Shown: positions 7,847-15,932 of the stretch, one piece after another
How positions within the stretch are numbered: position 1 is the stretch's first letter
Layout: the number at the start of each line of letters is the position of its first letter
Source of the DNA: Sideroxydans sp.
Lineage (GTDB): Bacteria > Pseudomonadota > Gammaproteobacteria > Burkholderiales > Gallionellaceae
Length of the DNA stretch: 64,000 nt
Assembly: GCA_028710605.1 (NCBI GenBank)
Contig: JAQTTU010000012.1
Span: 1 to 64,000 of the forward strand
Direction of reading: 5' to 3'
Translations under genes and position numbers: made by a program
The notes under the pieces: model-generated
Seen by the model: the letters and a program-made list of their open reading frames with translations, nothing else
Told to the model about the DNA's origin: nothing
The model's database searches: none

Positions 7847-8950
7847 TTACGGCAACGTCAGCGCCAGCCTGAAGCCGTAGCTGTAGTAGCGATAGTTGGT
7901 GCCGAATTTGGAGCGCGAGGCGGCGCGCGCAAATTTCGGATCGAAGCCCCACGAGCCGCCGCGCAGCACGCGCATCGAGCCGTCCAGCCATGCGCTGCCG
8001 TCCGTCGGTGCGCCGCTGTAGCTGTCGTGATAACCGTCGGCGACCCATTCCCACACGTTGCCGCTCATGTCGTACAGACCGAAGGCGTTGGCTTGTTTGA
8101 TGGCGACGGGATGCGGCGTGTTGAAGAAAAAGCTGCCGCTGTTGAAGCCGTTCCACGACACGTTTTCCGCCAGATCGCCGCCGCAAAATTCCTGCTGGTT
8201 GCCCGCGCGGCAGGCGTATTCCCATTCGGCTTCGCTGGGCAGGCGATATTGTTTGCCGGTCTGCGCGTTGAGTTTCTGGATGAAAGTCTGTACGTCGTTC
8301 CAGCTCACTTGCTCCACCGGACAAGTGTCGCCGCAACCGGTGAAATAGCTGGGATTGGCTTTCATCACGGCCTGCCACTGTTCCTGCGTGACTTCGGTTT
8401 TGCCGATGGCGAAAGGCTTGGCGATGGTCACGCGATGCACCGGCTGTTCATCCGGCTTGCCGTTGCTGGAACCCATGTCGAAACTGCCCGCAGGAATTTC
8501 CACCATCTCGGGGCAGGTCGGGCAGTCCTTGAAAGTCTTGCCCGCTTCCGGTTCGGCCACGCTTTCCCACTGGTAGATTTTGTCCTGCGCCGCGCGCGCT
8601 TCCGGCGCATCCGCCGCCAGCAACAGGAAGCGTTTCATTTCGCTCATCGCTTTACGGTATTTTTTGCTTTCGCCCAGACTCAGCGCCAGCTGGTAGTGTC
8701 CTTCGGCCCACCACGGCGCGATGTTCAACGCCTTGCCGTATAACTCGATGGCTTTGTCGAAGCGCTTTTCCTGCGCCGCGAATTCGGCCTGCACCTTGTA
8801 TTTGCGCGCCTCTTCGGTCAGCGCAGGCTTGGGATTCGCCGCCAGATACTTTTTCACCACGTCCTGAAACGGATCGCTGCCGTTGTCGGCCAATGCCGGG
8901 GCGCAAATCAGGAATAACAAAACGGCCAGACACTTTTGCACATTGAACAA
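7847..8950 (-). CDS. Exported TPR / formylglycine-generating-enzyme-like protein
   Basis: The 367-residue protein has a signal peptide (residues 1-21) and a short TPR region (about 50-125, 'AIELYGKALNIAPWWAEGHY'). An FGE-sulfatase (SUMF1-type) domain follows from about 145 to the end. Family motifs are present: MVEIPAGSFDMGS, LPSEAEWEYACRAG, SGNVWEWVADGY and RVLRGGSW. Most bacterial proteins of this type are not sulfatase activators; some bind partner proteins or modify other substrates. No sulfatase is encoded nearby, so enzymatic function is uncertain. It is a single gene flanked by repeats. Confidence 0.85.
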   Translation of the reverse strand: MFNVQKCLAVLLFLICAPALADNGSDPFQDVVKKYLAANPKPALTEEARKYKVQAEFAAQEKRFDKAIELYGKALNIAPWWAEGHYQLALSLGESKKYRKAMSEMKRFLLLAADAPEARAAQDKIYQWESVAEPEAGKTFKDCPTCPEMVEIPAGSFDMGSSNGKPDEQPVHRVTIAKPFAIGKTEVTQEQWQAVMKANPSYFTGCGDTCPVEQVSWNDVQTFIQKLNAQTGKQYRLPSEAEWEYACRAGNQQEFCGGDLAENVSWNGFNSGSFFFNTPHPVAIKQANAFGLYDMSGNVWEWVADGYHDSYSGAPTDGSAWLDGSMRVLRGGSWGFDPKFARAASRSKFGTNYRYYSYGFRLALTLP

Positions 8951-9027
8951 AATAAAATCTCCTCGCTATTCGCTTTCTCTGTGAAAGCAAGGTGAGATTG
9001 TAGCCGGAATTTGGTTGAGGGTTTTAT

Positions 9028-9079
9028 GTAGGAGCCAGCTTGCTGGCGAAAGCGCTTTCGCCAGCAAGCTGGCTCCTAC
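9028..9079. repeat. REP-like hairpin (GTAGGAGCCAGCTTGCTGGCGAA type)
   Basis: Perfect inverted arms GTAGGAGCCAGCTTGCTGGC and complement. The TAG at 9076-9078 inside the arm serves as the draG stop codon. Confidence 0.9.
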
Positions 9080-9957
9080 AACACCAACTGCACCAAGCCG
9101 CGCGCCTGCGCGGTGCAGGCGAGCGCGATATTGGCATCCAGTTTTTTCAGCCAAGCTTCGGGGATTTCATCCAGACCGTACAGCGCCCCCGCCAGCATGC
9201 CCGCAATCGCCCCGGTGGTGTCGGCATCGCCGCCACGGTTGACCACGTCGATCAGGCAGCCGCGAAAATCGTCGGTATCGAAAAAACTCTGGAACACCGC
9301 TTGCAGCGTATCGGCCACGTAACCGCTGGGATTCTGGCTTTGGCGCACGGCGCGGAATTTGAACTCGGGAAATTTCGCGGCGAGCGGGTGGGCGTGGGTA
9401 TGCAGCAGATGGTTTTTGTCCGCGCCGCGCAAGGCATCCTGCACCATGAAGATCAAACATTCGCAGGCGGCATCGGACAGCGCGCTGTGGTGGGTGACGT
9501 GAGCTTGCGCGCGATTCGCGGCGCAAACTTCTGTTGCAGTTTTGGCTAGCGTGGCGAGCGCCACCGGCAACACGCGCATCGCCGCGCCGTTGCCCGCATC
9601 GTGTTCCGAGTAAGGCGCTTCCGGGTTGCCGGTCTTGCGAAATTGCAGCAGATTGCGGCGCACGGTGTTGCCGATATCGACCGGCTTGGCGCGCATCCAG
9701 TCGTCGAAGGCGTGCGCCGCCGCCAGCGCATCCACTTTGCCCTGCGCCAGAATGGCGTTGCCCAGCGCCAGCGACATGGTGGTGTCGTCGGTCACCTGCC
9801 CCGGCTTCAGATGCAACCAGCCGCCGCCGATGAGCTTGTCGTGCGTGCCGTATTTCGCTTTGATCTCGCGCGGCAACATGAACTCCACCGTGGAGCCCAG
9901 CGCATCACCGATGGCGAGTCCGAGATAAGCGGCGATAGCGCGATCGGTGGTTTTCAT
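9076..9957 (-). CDS. draG: ADP-ribosyl-[dinitrogen reductase] hydrolase-like DraG
   Basis: The 293-residue protein has the ADP-ribosylglycohydrolase signature: LGLAIGDALGSTVEFM near the start, VTDDTTMSLALG for metal binding, and NRGGDADTTGAIAGMLAGAL at the C-terminal metal site. DraG removes ADP-ribose from nitrogenase Fe protein and so reactivates it. The position at the end of a nif operon supports this substrate, but no draT is visible in the window. The stop codon lies inside a REP-like hairpin, which suggests the hairpin inserted at or rewrote the 3' end. Confidence 0.88.
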   Translation of the reverse strand: MKTTDRAIAAYLGLAIGDALGSTVEFMLPREIKAKYGTHDKLIGGGWLHLKPGQVTDDTTMSLALGNAILAQGKVDALAAAHAFDDWMRAKPVDIGNTVRRNLLQFRKTGNPEAPYSEHDAGNGAAMRVLPVALATLAKTATEVCAANRAQAHVTHHSALSDAACECLIFMVQDALRGADKNHLLHTHAHPLAAKFPEFKFRAVRQSQNPSGYVADTLQAVFQSFFDTDDFRGCLIDVVNRGGDADTTGAIAGMLAGALYGLDEIPEAWLKKLDANIALACTAQARGLVQLVL

Positions 9958-9982
9958 TTTAAAAAGTCAAAAGCAAAACTTT

Positions 9983-10056
9983 AGCCACAGAGAACACAGA
10001 GCGCACAGAGAAAGATGTGACACGGATATCTCTGTGAACTCTGTGTTTTCTGTGGC
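9983..10056. repeat. Inverted repeat of GCCACAGAGAACACAGAG type
   Basis: GCCACAGAGAACACAGAGCG and CTCTGTGTTTTCTGTGGC are inverted around a spacer between nifQ and draG. Related copies lie at 35941, 44573 and 58065. Confidence 0.8.
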
Positions 10057-10072
10057 AAATGGTTTTTAAGAA

Positions 10073-10654
10073 TTATTCCTCCGGCCCAAAACATTTCGCG
10101 TAATCCGCACACACATCGCACGACGGCGCGCGGCAGGTGCTGATGCCTTCGCGCTCGCACAATTGCTTGTACAGGAATTTTTTCCACTTCATGTCTTTGG
10201 TGTTTTTTGCCGCGAGCGAAGGGAAATTCTGCTTCATCAAACGGCTCAGATATTCGCGCGACCACAAGCCCAAGTCCTGCCACAAGTGGTCGTTGGCCAT
10301 GCATGCGTCGGTGACGATTTCCGCCATCCATTCCTCGGATTTATGCCGGAAAGCGCGATGTTCCAGCAGCAGCGCGAGCACGTCGTCGCGTTCCAGTGCG
10401 CGCGGATCGACACCGGTTTCGGCATGACGAACCACCAGCTTGATGCCGGGAAAATGCTGCGACAGCAAGGCGGAAAAATCTTTTAACTCCAGCCCGAGCC
10501 CGGGCGGCAACACGCCCGCGCCGTCGATCTGGCTGGCAATCATCTGCGCGAAAATTTCATCGTTGGGCAACCCGGCGGCATGCGACATCAGTTCTGCGTA
10601 CAAGCCGGCGGGCTGCGTAGGAGATTTTTGCACAAGCATGGTGTCGGGTTGCAT
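10073..10654 (-). CDS. nifQ: Nitrogen fixation protein NifQ
   Basis: The protein ends with the NifQ cysteine signature C-x4-C-x2-C-x5-C (CRAPSCDVCADYAKCF) and has the conserved KWKKFLYKQLCEREG before it. NifQ carries an iron-molybdenum-sulfur cluster and supplies molybdenum for FeMo-cofactor assembly. I chose the ATG at 10654 because AGGTGA lies 5 bases upstream; a GTG at 10663, directly after the previous stop codon, is an alternative adding three residues. It follows a 2Fe-2S ferredoxin gene and precedes draG in the nif accessory operon. Confidence 0.92.
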   Translation of the reverse strand: MQPDTMLVQKSPTQPAGLYAELMSHAAGLPNDEIFAQMIASQIDGAGVLPPGLGLELKDFSALLSQHFPGIKLVVRHAETGVDPRALERDDVLALLLEHRAFRHKSEEWMAEIVTDACMANDHLWQDLGLWSREYLSRLMKQNFPSLAAKNTKDMKWKKFLYKQLCEREGISTCRAPSCDVCADYAKCFGPEE

Positions 10655-10663
10655 GGCGATCAC

Positions 10664-11023
10664 CTATTTGCTGGGATATTCGATCAACAGATCTTCGTCG
10701 CGCAATACCATCTGGCAAGCCAGACGCCACTCGGTGGTGATCACGTCGTTCAGCTTCATCGCGTCGATTTGCGCCTGGGTAATCTTACCCGAAGTTTTCA
10801 GCACTTCGATCTCGCGGTCGGTCAGCGGACCGGCCATCGGGCCTTTGTTGGACAGGTTGGTGACCTTCACCAGACAGGTCGAACACTCGCCGTTCTGGCA
10901 GCCGAAGTCGATGGGAATATGGTTTTCCTTGGCCAGTTCCAGCACAGTCAATTTGTGGCTGCCCGCGACGGCATACACGGTTTTGTCTTTGTGCATAGGG
11001 CTGGAAAAAGTGATGTTTGGCAT
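10664..11023 (-). CDS. 2Fe-2S ferredoxin, long form, nif-associated
   Basis: The start is at the ATG at 11023 with AGGAG upstream. The 119-residue protein has the plant-type 2Fe-2S pattern C-x4-C-x2-C (CQNGECSTC) and a distant fourth cysteine in RLACQMV. The segment between them is about 45 residues, longer than in standard ferredoxins. It is likely a soluble electron carrier for nitrogenase or cofactor assembly, inferred from its position between nifQ and another ferredoxin gene. A long inverted repeat lies upstream. Confidence 0.85.
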   Translation of the reverse strand: MPNITFSSPMHKDKTVYAVAGSHKLTVLELAKENHIPIDFGCQNGECSTCLVKVTNLSNKGPMAGPLTDREIEVLKTSGKITQAQIDAMKLNDVITTEWRLACQMVLRDEDLLIEYPSK

Positions 11024-11070
11024 TGCAAAAACTCCTGTTGTTGGTTGATGAAAGTGATTAAAAAAACTTT

Positions 11071-11176
11071 GCCCGCAGATTACGCAGATTAAACAGATTT
11101 CTTTCAAACTAAACACGCACCCGAATCAAGCAAGCTTCAAAAATATTTCTGCTTTTAATCTGTTTAATCTGCGGGC
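11071..11176. repeat. Inverted repeat of GCCCGCAGATTACGCAGATT type
   Basis: GCCCGCAGATTACGCAGATT AAACAGATT pairs with AATCTGTTTAATCTGCGGGC across about 50 bp, between the two 2Fe-2S ferredoxin genes. It could form a long hairpin in the polycistronic transcript. Confidence 0.8.
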
Positions 11177-11191
11177 AAAAGGTTTTGCCGT

Positions 11192-11476
11192 TTACGCTTT
11201 AACGACAATCTCGCCGCCCAGCACCTGTGCTTGGCACGCCAGGCGCTGGTTGCGTCCGGCCATGTTTTCTTGCAGCACCTTGTCTTCCAGCACCGAGCGC
11301 TCGCTCATGTTTTCCATGCCGGAGGTGATGCTGACCAGGCAAGTACAGCATTCGCCTTCGCGGCAGCCGTAGGTGATGCCCGCGCCGACATTTTCCGAAA
11401 TTTCGATCAGGCGCGTACCGGCGGGCACATTGACGGTGACCCCGATATTTTCAAAGGTGACGTTGGCTTTAGGCAT
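11192..11476 (-). CDS. 2Fe-2S ferredoxin, nif-associated
   Basis: The 94-residue ferredoxin has the pattern C-x4-C-x2-C (CREGECCTC) and a fourth cysteine in RLACQAQ; an additional cysteine precedes CTC. It is the size of typical adrenodoxin/plant-type ferredoxins found in nif clusters. Its start overlaps the end of the NifO-like gene by 8 bp, so translation is probably coupled. Electron donation to nitrogenase or to NifB is inferred from context. Confidence 0.87.
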   Translation of the reverse strand: MPKANVTFENIGVTVNVPAGTRLIEISENVGAGITYGCREGECCTCLVSITSGMENMSERSVLEDKVLQENMAGRNQRLACQAQVLGGEIVVKA

Positions 11477-11909
11477 GAATTAGCTCCTCTGGGTTTGGGC
11501 ATGGGCTGGCTTGATGTCCTTTCGGGCAAGCTTCCAGATTGCCATCCGGTTTCGCATCATTGAGGCCTATCCACGCGCGCACCGCATCGGCATCGAAACC
11601 GACCATGCGTTCGCCTTCGACTTCCATCAGCGGACGGCGGATCAGCAAAGGCTCGGCCAGCATCATGGCAAGTGCGGTGGATGCATCGAATTCTGCGGGA
11701 TTCAATTCGCCGGACTTGATGCGCGGCGCGGCCAGGTTGAACCACTTTTCCACGGGCAATTCGCCGAAGAATGCGCGCAGTTTTTCAGCGCTCCATTTTT
11801 CAATCAATAGGTTTTTCGCCAGCACTGTGTGCCCCGATGCCGCCAGCCAGATTTTCTGTTTGGTGTTGTTGCCGCAACCGGGCTTTTCGTAAAAATGAAT
11901 CGTCGCCAT
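11469..11909 (-). CDS. nifO: Nitrogenase-associated ArsC/Spx-like protein (NifO)
   Basis: The 146-residue protein has the thioredoxin-like ArsC/Spx fold: IHFYEKPGCGNNTKQK near the start with a single cysteine in place of a CxxC, then FFGELPVEKWFN and EPLLIRRPLMEVEG. This matches the 'nitrogenase-associated protein' (NifO) group, which lies between nif ferredoxin genes in many diazotrophs and has been linked to molybdenum allocation. It starts 2 bp after the upstream 4Fe-4S ferredoxin gene ends. Confidence 0.85.
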   Translation of the reverse strand: MATIHFYEKPGCGNNTKQKIWLAASGHTVLAKNLLIEKWSAEKLRAFFGELPVEKWFNLAAPRIKSGELNPAEFDASTALAMMLAEPLLIRRPLMEVEGERMVGFDADAVRAWIGLNDAKPDGNLEACPKGHQASPCPNPEELIHA

Positions 11910-11910
11910 G

Positions 11911-12165
11911 TCAGGCCGCCAAACGGTGCAAAGGAATGCAGGTCAGCGAACCGGGCGGGTTCAACGGCACGCCCTCTTCGTTCAATATTGCGCCTTCGAT
12001 CGGGCAGATGCTGGCGCATTGCGAGTCCTCGAAATCGCCCGCGCATTCGTTGCACTTTTCCGCGTCGATCAGGAAATGCGGCTTGGCTTCGTAGATCGCT
12101 TTGCTCGGACACAACGGCTCGCACGCCCAACAGTTAGTGCAGGATTCGATGATTTCGAATGACAT
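11911..12165 (-). CDS. 4Fe-4S (2x[4Fe-4S]-type) ferredoxin next to nifB
   Basis: The 84-residue ferredoxin has a first cluster motif C-x2-C-x3(4)-C-P (CTNCWACEPLCP) and a second, extended motif (CNECAGDFEDSQCASICP). It is of the kind regularly encoded beside nifB. Such ferredoxins (FdxN-type) have been shown in other diazotrophs to support NifB or nitrogenase. Specific pairing here is inference from adjacency, with nifB only 158 bp upstream in the same direction. Confidence 0.88.
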   Translation of the reverse strand: MSFEIIESCTNCWACEPLCPSKAIYEAKPHFLIDAEKCNECAGDFEDSQCASICPIEGAILNEEGVPLNPPGSLTCIPLHRLAA

Positions 12166-12195
12166 GATTATTCCCTTTCAACTATTCCATCAGAG

Positions 12196-12310
12196 CCCCT
12201 CGCCCGCTGGCGGGAGAGGGGGTGGGGTGAGGGTCGCTGAGAAATATTCACTCTTGGCGATACCCACAGACCCTCATCCCCAGCCCTTCCCCCGCCTGCG
12301 GGGGAAGGGA
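12196..12310. repeat. Palindromic intergenic repeat (CCCTCGCCC...GGGAGAGGG type)
   Basis: CCCCTCGCCCGCTGGCGGGAGAGG and a CCTTCCCCCGCCTGCGGGGG arm flank a spacer with GACCCTCATCCCCAGCCC. It occupies most of the nifB-ferredoxin gap. Confidence 0.8.
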
Positions 12311-12323
12311 GCAAAGCAAGCCC

Positions 12324-13886
12324 TCAAGCAACCTTCTGCTCTTCCACCTTCGCATCCAATTTCCCCGCCGCGCGCATCTCTTCATACACCGCCAGCACCG
12401 CATCCTCGATCACTTCCATCGCATGCTCGCCGTTGGGCTGTATGCCTGCGGCTTCCAGCGGTCCCCACGGTTCGTAGCCGACTTTGCTGCACAGCACCGC
12501 CTCGCATCCGGCCAGCACGCGCAGTGTCGTATCCAATGCGCTCTCGCCGTCGCCGCAGGTGTCGCCACCTTCGCAATACGGCCTGGTCTTGCGGTGACCG
12601 ATGAAACGCACGCCATCCGTGGAGGCTTCGTAGATCAGGAATTCGCTGGCGTGGCCGAAGTGTTCGTTGATGAGTCCGCTGCCTTTGGTGGCGACGGCCA
12701 TCAATACCGGACGGGATTTTGTTTTCTTCTTCAAGCCTTGAATGCTGACGACTTGAACCTTGCTCTCTTTCGCCAGCCGTTTGGCTTCCAGTTCGGCATT
12801 GATAGACGCATGCACCTCGGCGCGCATCTTCATCGCCTCGGGGTAGTTGATGTCCATCTGGGCGATCTTGTCCATGGTGAATTCCGCGCCGCGATCTTCG
12901 CCCAGCATGCCCACCGCGTCGGCGCGGCACTGGCGGCAATGGCGCATCATGTTCATGTCGCCCGCGCAGGCATCCTGCAAGGCCTGCAACTCGTCGTGCG
13001 TCGGGCCGCGCTGGCCGGTCAGTCCGTAATAGGTGCCGTGCTCCGCCTCCGAGATCAGCGGCATCACGTTGTGCAAAAACGCGCCCTTGGCCTTGACGAT
13101 CTTCGACACCTCTTCCAGATGCTTGTCGTTCACGCCGGGGATCATCACCGAATTCACCTTGACCAGAATGCCCCGCGCCACCAGCATCTCCAGACCCTTC
13201 TGCTGCTGCTCAATCAGGATGGCTGCCGCCTCGCGCCCCTTGATGCGCTTGTTCTTCCAGAAAATCCACGGATAAATTTGCGCGCCCACATCGGGATCCA
13301 CGCAGTTGATCGTGATGGTCACGTGGTCGATGTTGTACTTGGTCAGCTCGTCAATGTTCTCGGGCAACATCAAACCATTGGTCGAAACGCACAACTTGAT
13401 GTCCGGCGCTTGCTCGGACAACATGCGGAACGTCTCGAACGTGCGCGCCGGATTGGCCAAAGGATCGCCCGGCCCGGCAATGCCCAGCACCGTCATCTGC
13501 GGAATGTTCGCCGCCACCGCCAACACCTTCTTCACCGCCTGCACCGGATGATGCAACTCCGACACCACCCCGGGGCGCGACTCGTTGGCGCAATCGTATT
13601 TGCGGTTGCAGTAATTGCACTGGATGTTGCACGCCGGCGCGACCGCCACATGCATGCGCGCGAAATAGTGGTGCGCCTCTTCCGAATAACAGGGATGGTT
13701 CTTCACCTTGTCGCGGATATGCTCAGGCAAATGGTTCATCTGCTTGTCGGTAGAACCGCACGAACCGGCGGCGCAGCCAGATTTGGAAGTCGCGCCCAGC
13801 GCTCCACTAACTCCCTCTCCCTCTGGGAGAGGGCTGGGGTGAGGGTGCTTTTCTGCTACAGCGATATTGATAACAGGCTTTTGCAC
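12324..13886 (-). CDS. nifB: Nitrogenase cofactor biosynthesis radical SAM protein NifB
   Basis: NifB makes NifB-co, the 8Fe-9S-C precursor of FeMo-co. The 520-residue product has the radical SAM motif C86-x3-C90-x2-C93 (CNIQCNYC) and the expected HFARMHVAVAP lead-in. A NifX/NafY-like domain starts near residue 390 (LMAVATKGSGLINEHFGHAS). The start is a GTG at 13886 with GGAGG seven bases upstream. Residues 14-25 (HPHPSPLPEGEG) are the translation of a dispersed palindromic repeat, an N-terminal insertion not expected in NifB. A sigma-54 promoter lies just upstream, so it probably heads the operon down to draG. Confidence 0.97.
   Translation of the reverse strand: MQKPVINIAVAEKHPHPSPLPEGEGVSGALGATSKSGCAAGSCGSTDKQMNHLPEHIRDKVKNHPCYSEEAHHYFARMHVAVAPACNIQCNYCNRKYDCANESRPGVVSELHHPVQAVKKVLAVAANIPQMTVLGIAGPGDPLANPARTFETFRMLSEQAPDIKLCVSTNGLMLPENIDELTKYNIDHVTITINCVDPDVGAQIYPWIFWKNKRIKGREAAAILIEQQQKGLEMLVARGILVKVNSVMIPGVNDKHLEEVSKIVKAKGAFLHNVMPLISEAEHGTYYGLTGQRGPTHDELQALQDACAGDMNMMRHCRQCRADAVGMLGEDRGAEFTMDKIAQMDINYPEAMKMRAEVHASINAELEAKRLAKESKVQVVSIQGLKKKTKSRPVLMAVATKGSGLINEHFGHASEFLIYEASTDGVRFIGHRKTRPYCEGGDTCGDGESALDTTLRVLAGCEAVLCSKVGYEPWGPLEAAGIQPNGEHAMEVIEDAVLAVYEEMRAAGKLDAKVEEQKVA
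13811..13847. repeat. Palindromic repeat inside the nifB coding frame
   Basis: CTCCCTCTCCCTCTGGGAGA followed by GGGCTGGGGTGAGGGTG is the same repeat family as 12196 and 46376 but is translated as part of the NifB N terminus. Confidence 0.75.
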
Positions 13887-13921
13887 AATTCTTTCCTCCG
13901 GCTTGGGTATGCCAAAGAATG

Positions 13922-13937
13922 AGCAAACTGTGTGCCC
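13922..13937 (-). promoter_or_regulatory. Sigma-54 (-24/-12) promoter of nifB
   Basis: The reverse strand reads GGGCACA-CAGT-TTGCT, matching the sigma-54 consensus TGGCACR-N4-TTGCW except for its first base. The GG and GC are 10 bases apart, as required. It lies about 38 bp upstream of the nifB start. Confidence 0.85.
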
Positions 13938-13998
13938 GGCCAGAATTGGCAGCTAACTGCTTGTTTTATTAAACGAGCGAGATTGCAGCACGCCCTAC

Positions 13999-14014
13999 TG
14001 TCGCAAACAAAACA
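13999..14014. promoter_or_regulatory. NifA upstream activator site for nifB
   Basis: TGT-CGCAAACAAA-ACA fits the NifA binding consensus TGT-N10-ACA exactly. It lies about 75-90 bp upstream of the -12 element, the usual distance. Confidence 0.7.
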
Positions 14015-14095
14015 TCACATCCGAGCGGGCTTGTGGTGAAGGCGACAAAAGACGCGAGCCATCAATCAAATGAATTTCAGCAACACCCACCTTGT

Positions 14096-14164
14096 CCGCA
14101 AGCCCCTATCCACGGCCATCTCCATCAAGCGCATGTTGCAGATCGCCTATTGACGGGCATCTCC
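14096..14164. repeat. CCTATTGACGGGC element, full-length form
   Basis: CCGCAAGCCCCTATCCACGG CCATCTCCATCAAGCGCATG and the core GATCGCCTATTGACGGGCAT are present. It lies upstream of the nifB regulatory region, in the nifB-dbpA divergent gap. Confidence 0.8.
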
Positions 14165-14225
14165 AATGGGTAGGGTGGGCACGTTTCATGTGCCCACGTG
14201 AAAACTAACAATATCCATATAGCGC

Positions 14226-14245
14226 GAAGATGTCCGTCAATAGCC
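14226..14245. repeat. CCTATTGACGGGC element, degenerate fragment
   Basis: GAAGATGTCCGTCAATAGCC is a diverged half copy 60 bp from the preceding element. Confidence 0.5.
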
Positions 14246-14316
14246 AAGGGTGGACAACCTGCTGCCCACACGGAAACTTTTCCGCCGCATCACCCCTCAT
14301 GCTGGGATAATCACGC

Positions 14317-15747
14317 ATGACCAATACAACTCCCCCCACCCCCGCTCCCGCCGCTGTTACCACCAGCGGCCATTCTTTCAACGAACTTCCACTCGCACCC
14401 GCGATGCTGGCGATCTTGCAGCAGCTCGAATACCGCACGATGACACCCATTCAGGCGGCCAGCCTGCCGCTTACTTTGGCGGGCAAAGACCTGATCGCGC
14501 AGGCCAAGACCGGCAGCGGCAAGACGGCGGCGTTCGCGTTGCCGTTGCTGACCAACCTCAACCCGCGCCGTTTCGCGGTGCAGGCGATGGTGCTGTGCCC
14601 GACGCGCGAACTCGCAGACCAAGTGACGCAGGAGATTCGTCGCTTGGCGCGCTTCGCCGACAACATCAAGGTGCTGGCGCTGGTCGGCGGCGCGACCATG
14701 CGCCCGCAGATGGACAGTCTGGAACACGGCGCGCACATCATCGTCGGCACGCCGGGGCGCATCATGGATCACCTCGAACGCGGCACGCTGAATCTGCAAG
14801 CGCTCAACACGCTGGTGCTGGACGAGGCGGATCGCATGTTGGACATGGGTTTTTACGACGACATTTCGTTTGTGGTGAAGCAATGTCCGACACAGCGCCA
14901 GACCATGATGTTCTCGGCCACCTATCCCGAAGGCATCGCCAAGCTGGCGCAGAAATTCATGCGCGAGCCGCAGCAGGTGACGCTGGCGGAGCAGCATGAT
15001 GCCAGCAAGATCCGCCAACGTTTTTACGAGATCAAACACGACGAACGCCTGCAGGCCGTCGCCACGTTGCTCAAGCATTTTCGTCCGGTCAGCACGCTGG
15101 CTTTTTGCAATACCAAGCAGCAATGCCGCGACTTGCTCGATGTGCTGCACGCCCAAAAAATTCACGCGCTGACGCTGAACGGCGACATGGAACAACGCGA
15201 GCGCGATCAGGTGCTGATCCAGTTCGCCAACCGCAGTTGCTCGGTGCTGGTCGCCACCGACGTGGCCGCGCGTGGGCTGGACATCGCGCAACTCGAAGCG
15301 GTCATCAACGTCGATGTCACGCCCGATCCCGAGATTCATATCCACCGCATCGGCCGCACCGGACGCGCAGACGAAAACGGCTGGGCACTCAGTTTGGCCA
15401 GTCCCGCCGACATGCCGCGCGTGGCCAACATCGCGCGCATGATGGGCAGCGAACCGGAATGGCACGATATTGAAACGCTGCAAGCCGAACACAACAAACC
15501 GCTGATCCCGCCCATGGTCACCTTGCAAATTCTGGGTGGCAGAAAAGAAAAAATCCGCGCCGGAGATGTGCTGGGCGCGCTCACCGGTGAAGCCGGGTTC
15601 ACGCGCGAACAAGTGGGGAAAATCAGCATCACCGATATGTCCACCTACGTCGCCGTTGCGCGCAACCTTGCGAAGGAAGCGGTGAAGCGTTTGTCGGCGG
15701 GCAAGGTGAAGGGGAAAACGGTGAAGGTAAGGGCGTTGGAGGATTGA
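14317..15747 (+). CDS. dbpA: DEAD-box RNA helicase DbpA
   Basis: The 476-residue protein has all DEAD-box motifs: AQAKTGSGKT (I), PTREL (Ia), TPGR (Ib), DEADRMLD (II), SAT (III), VATDVAARGLDI (V) and HRIGRTGR (VI). The C-terminal ~75 residues (VTLQILGGRKEKIRAGDVLG) form the DbpA-type RNA-binding domain. In E. coli this domain recognises 23S rRNA hairpin 92 in ribosome assembly. The gene stands alone, with repeats on both sides. The N-terminal proline/alanine-rich stretch is probably disordered. Confidence 0.93.
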   Translation: MTNTTPPTPAPAAVTTSGHSFNELPLAPAMLAILQQLEYRTMTPIQAASLPLTLAGKDLIAQAKTGSGKTAAFALPLLTNLNPRRFAVQAMVLCPTRELADQVTQEIRRLARFADNIKVLALVGGATMRPQMDSLEHGAHIIVGTPGRIMDHLERGTLNLQALNTLVLDEADRMLDMGFYDDISFVVKQCPTQRQTMMFSATYPEGIAKLAQKFMREPQQVTLAEQHDASKIRQRFYEIKHDERLQAVATLLKHFRPVSTLAFCNTKQQCRDLLDVLHAQKIHALTLNGDMEQRERDQVLIQFANRSCSVLVATDVAARGLDIAQLEAVINVDVTPDPEIHIHRIGRTGRADENGWALSLASPADMPRVANIARMMGSEPEWHDIETLQAEHNKPLIPPMVTLQILGGRKEKIRAGDVLGALTGEAGFTREQVGKISITDMSTYVAVARNLAKEAVKRLSAGKVKGKTVKVRALED

Positions 15748-15770
15748 CTCCAATAGTTTTCCATTCAACG

Positions 15771-15902
15771 CCCCGTCATTCCCGCGAAAGCGGGAATCCA
15801 GTTGAAAAAATAGTTCCCGCGAAGCGGGTCAACGCAATATTTTTGTCCGCTTCGCGGAATGTATATCTCACTGGATTCCCGCTTTCGCGGGAATGACGGG
15901 GC
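15771..15902. repeat. Long inverted repeat CCCCGTCATTCCCGCGAAAGCGGG
   Basis: CCCCGTCATTCCCGCGAAAG and its complement flank a central inverted pair (CCCGCGAAGCGGG / CCGCTTCGCGG). It lies 24 bp after the dbpA stop codon and could fold at the 3' end of either flanking transcript. Confidence 0.85.
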
Positions 15903-15932
15903 GAATGAATTAGTTCGAATACCCAACCTCGT

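Noticed and set aside
12423-13922. Long forward open frame opposite nifB
   Set aside because: The strand carrying nifB has clear family motifs and a ribosome site; the opposite frame has no recognisable motif.
14311-15768. Long reverse frame opposite dbpA
   Set aside because: DEAD-box motifs fix the forward strand as coding; the reverse frame is a codon-bias shadow.
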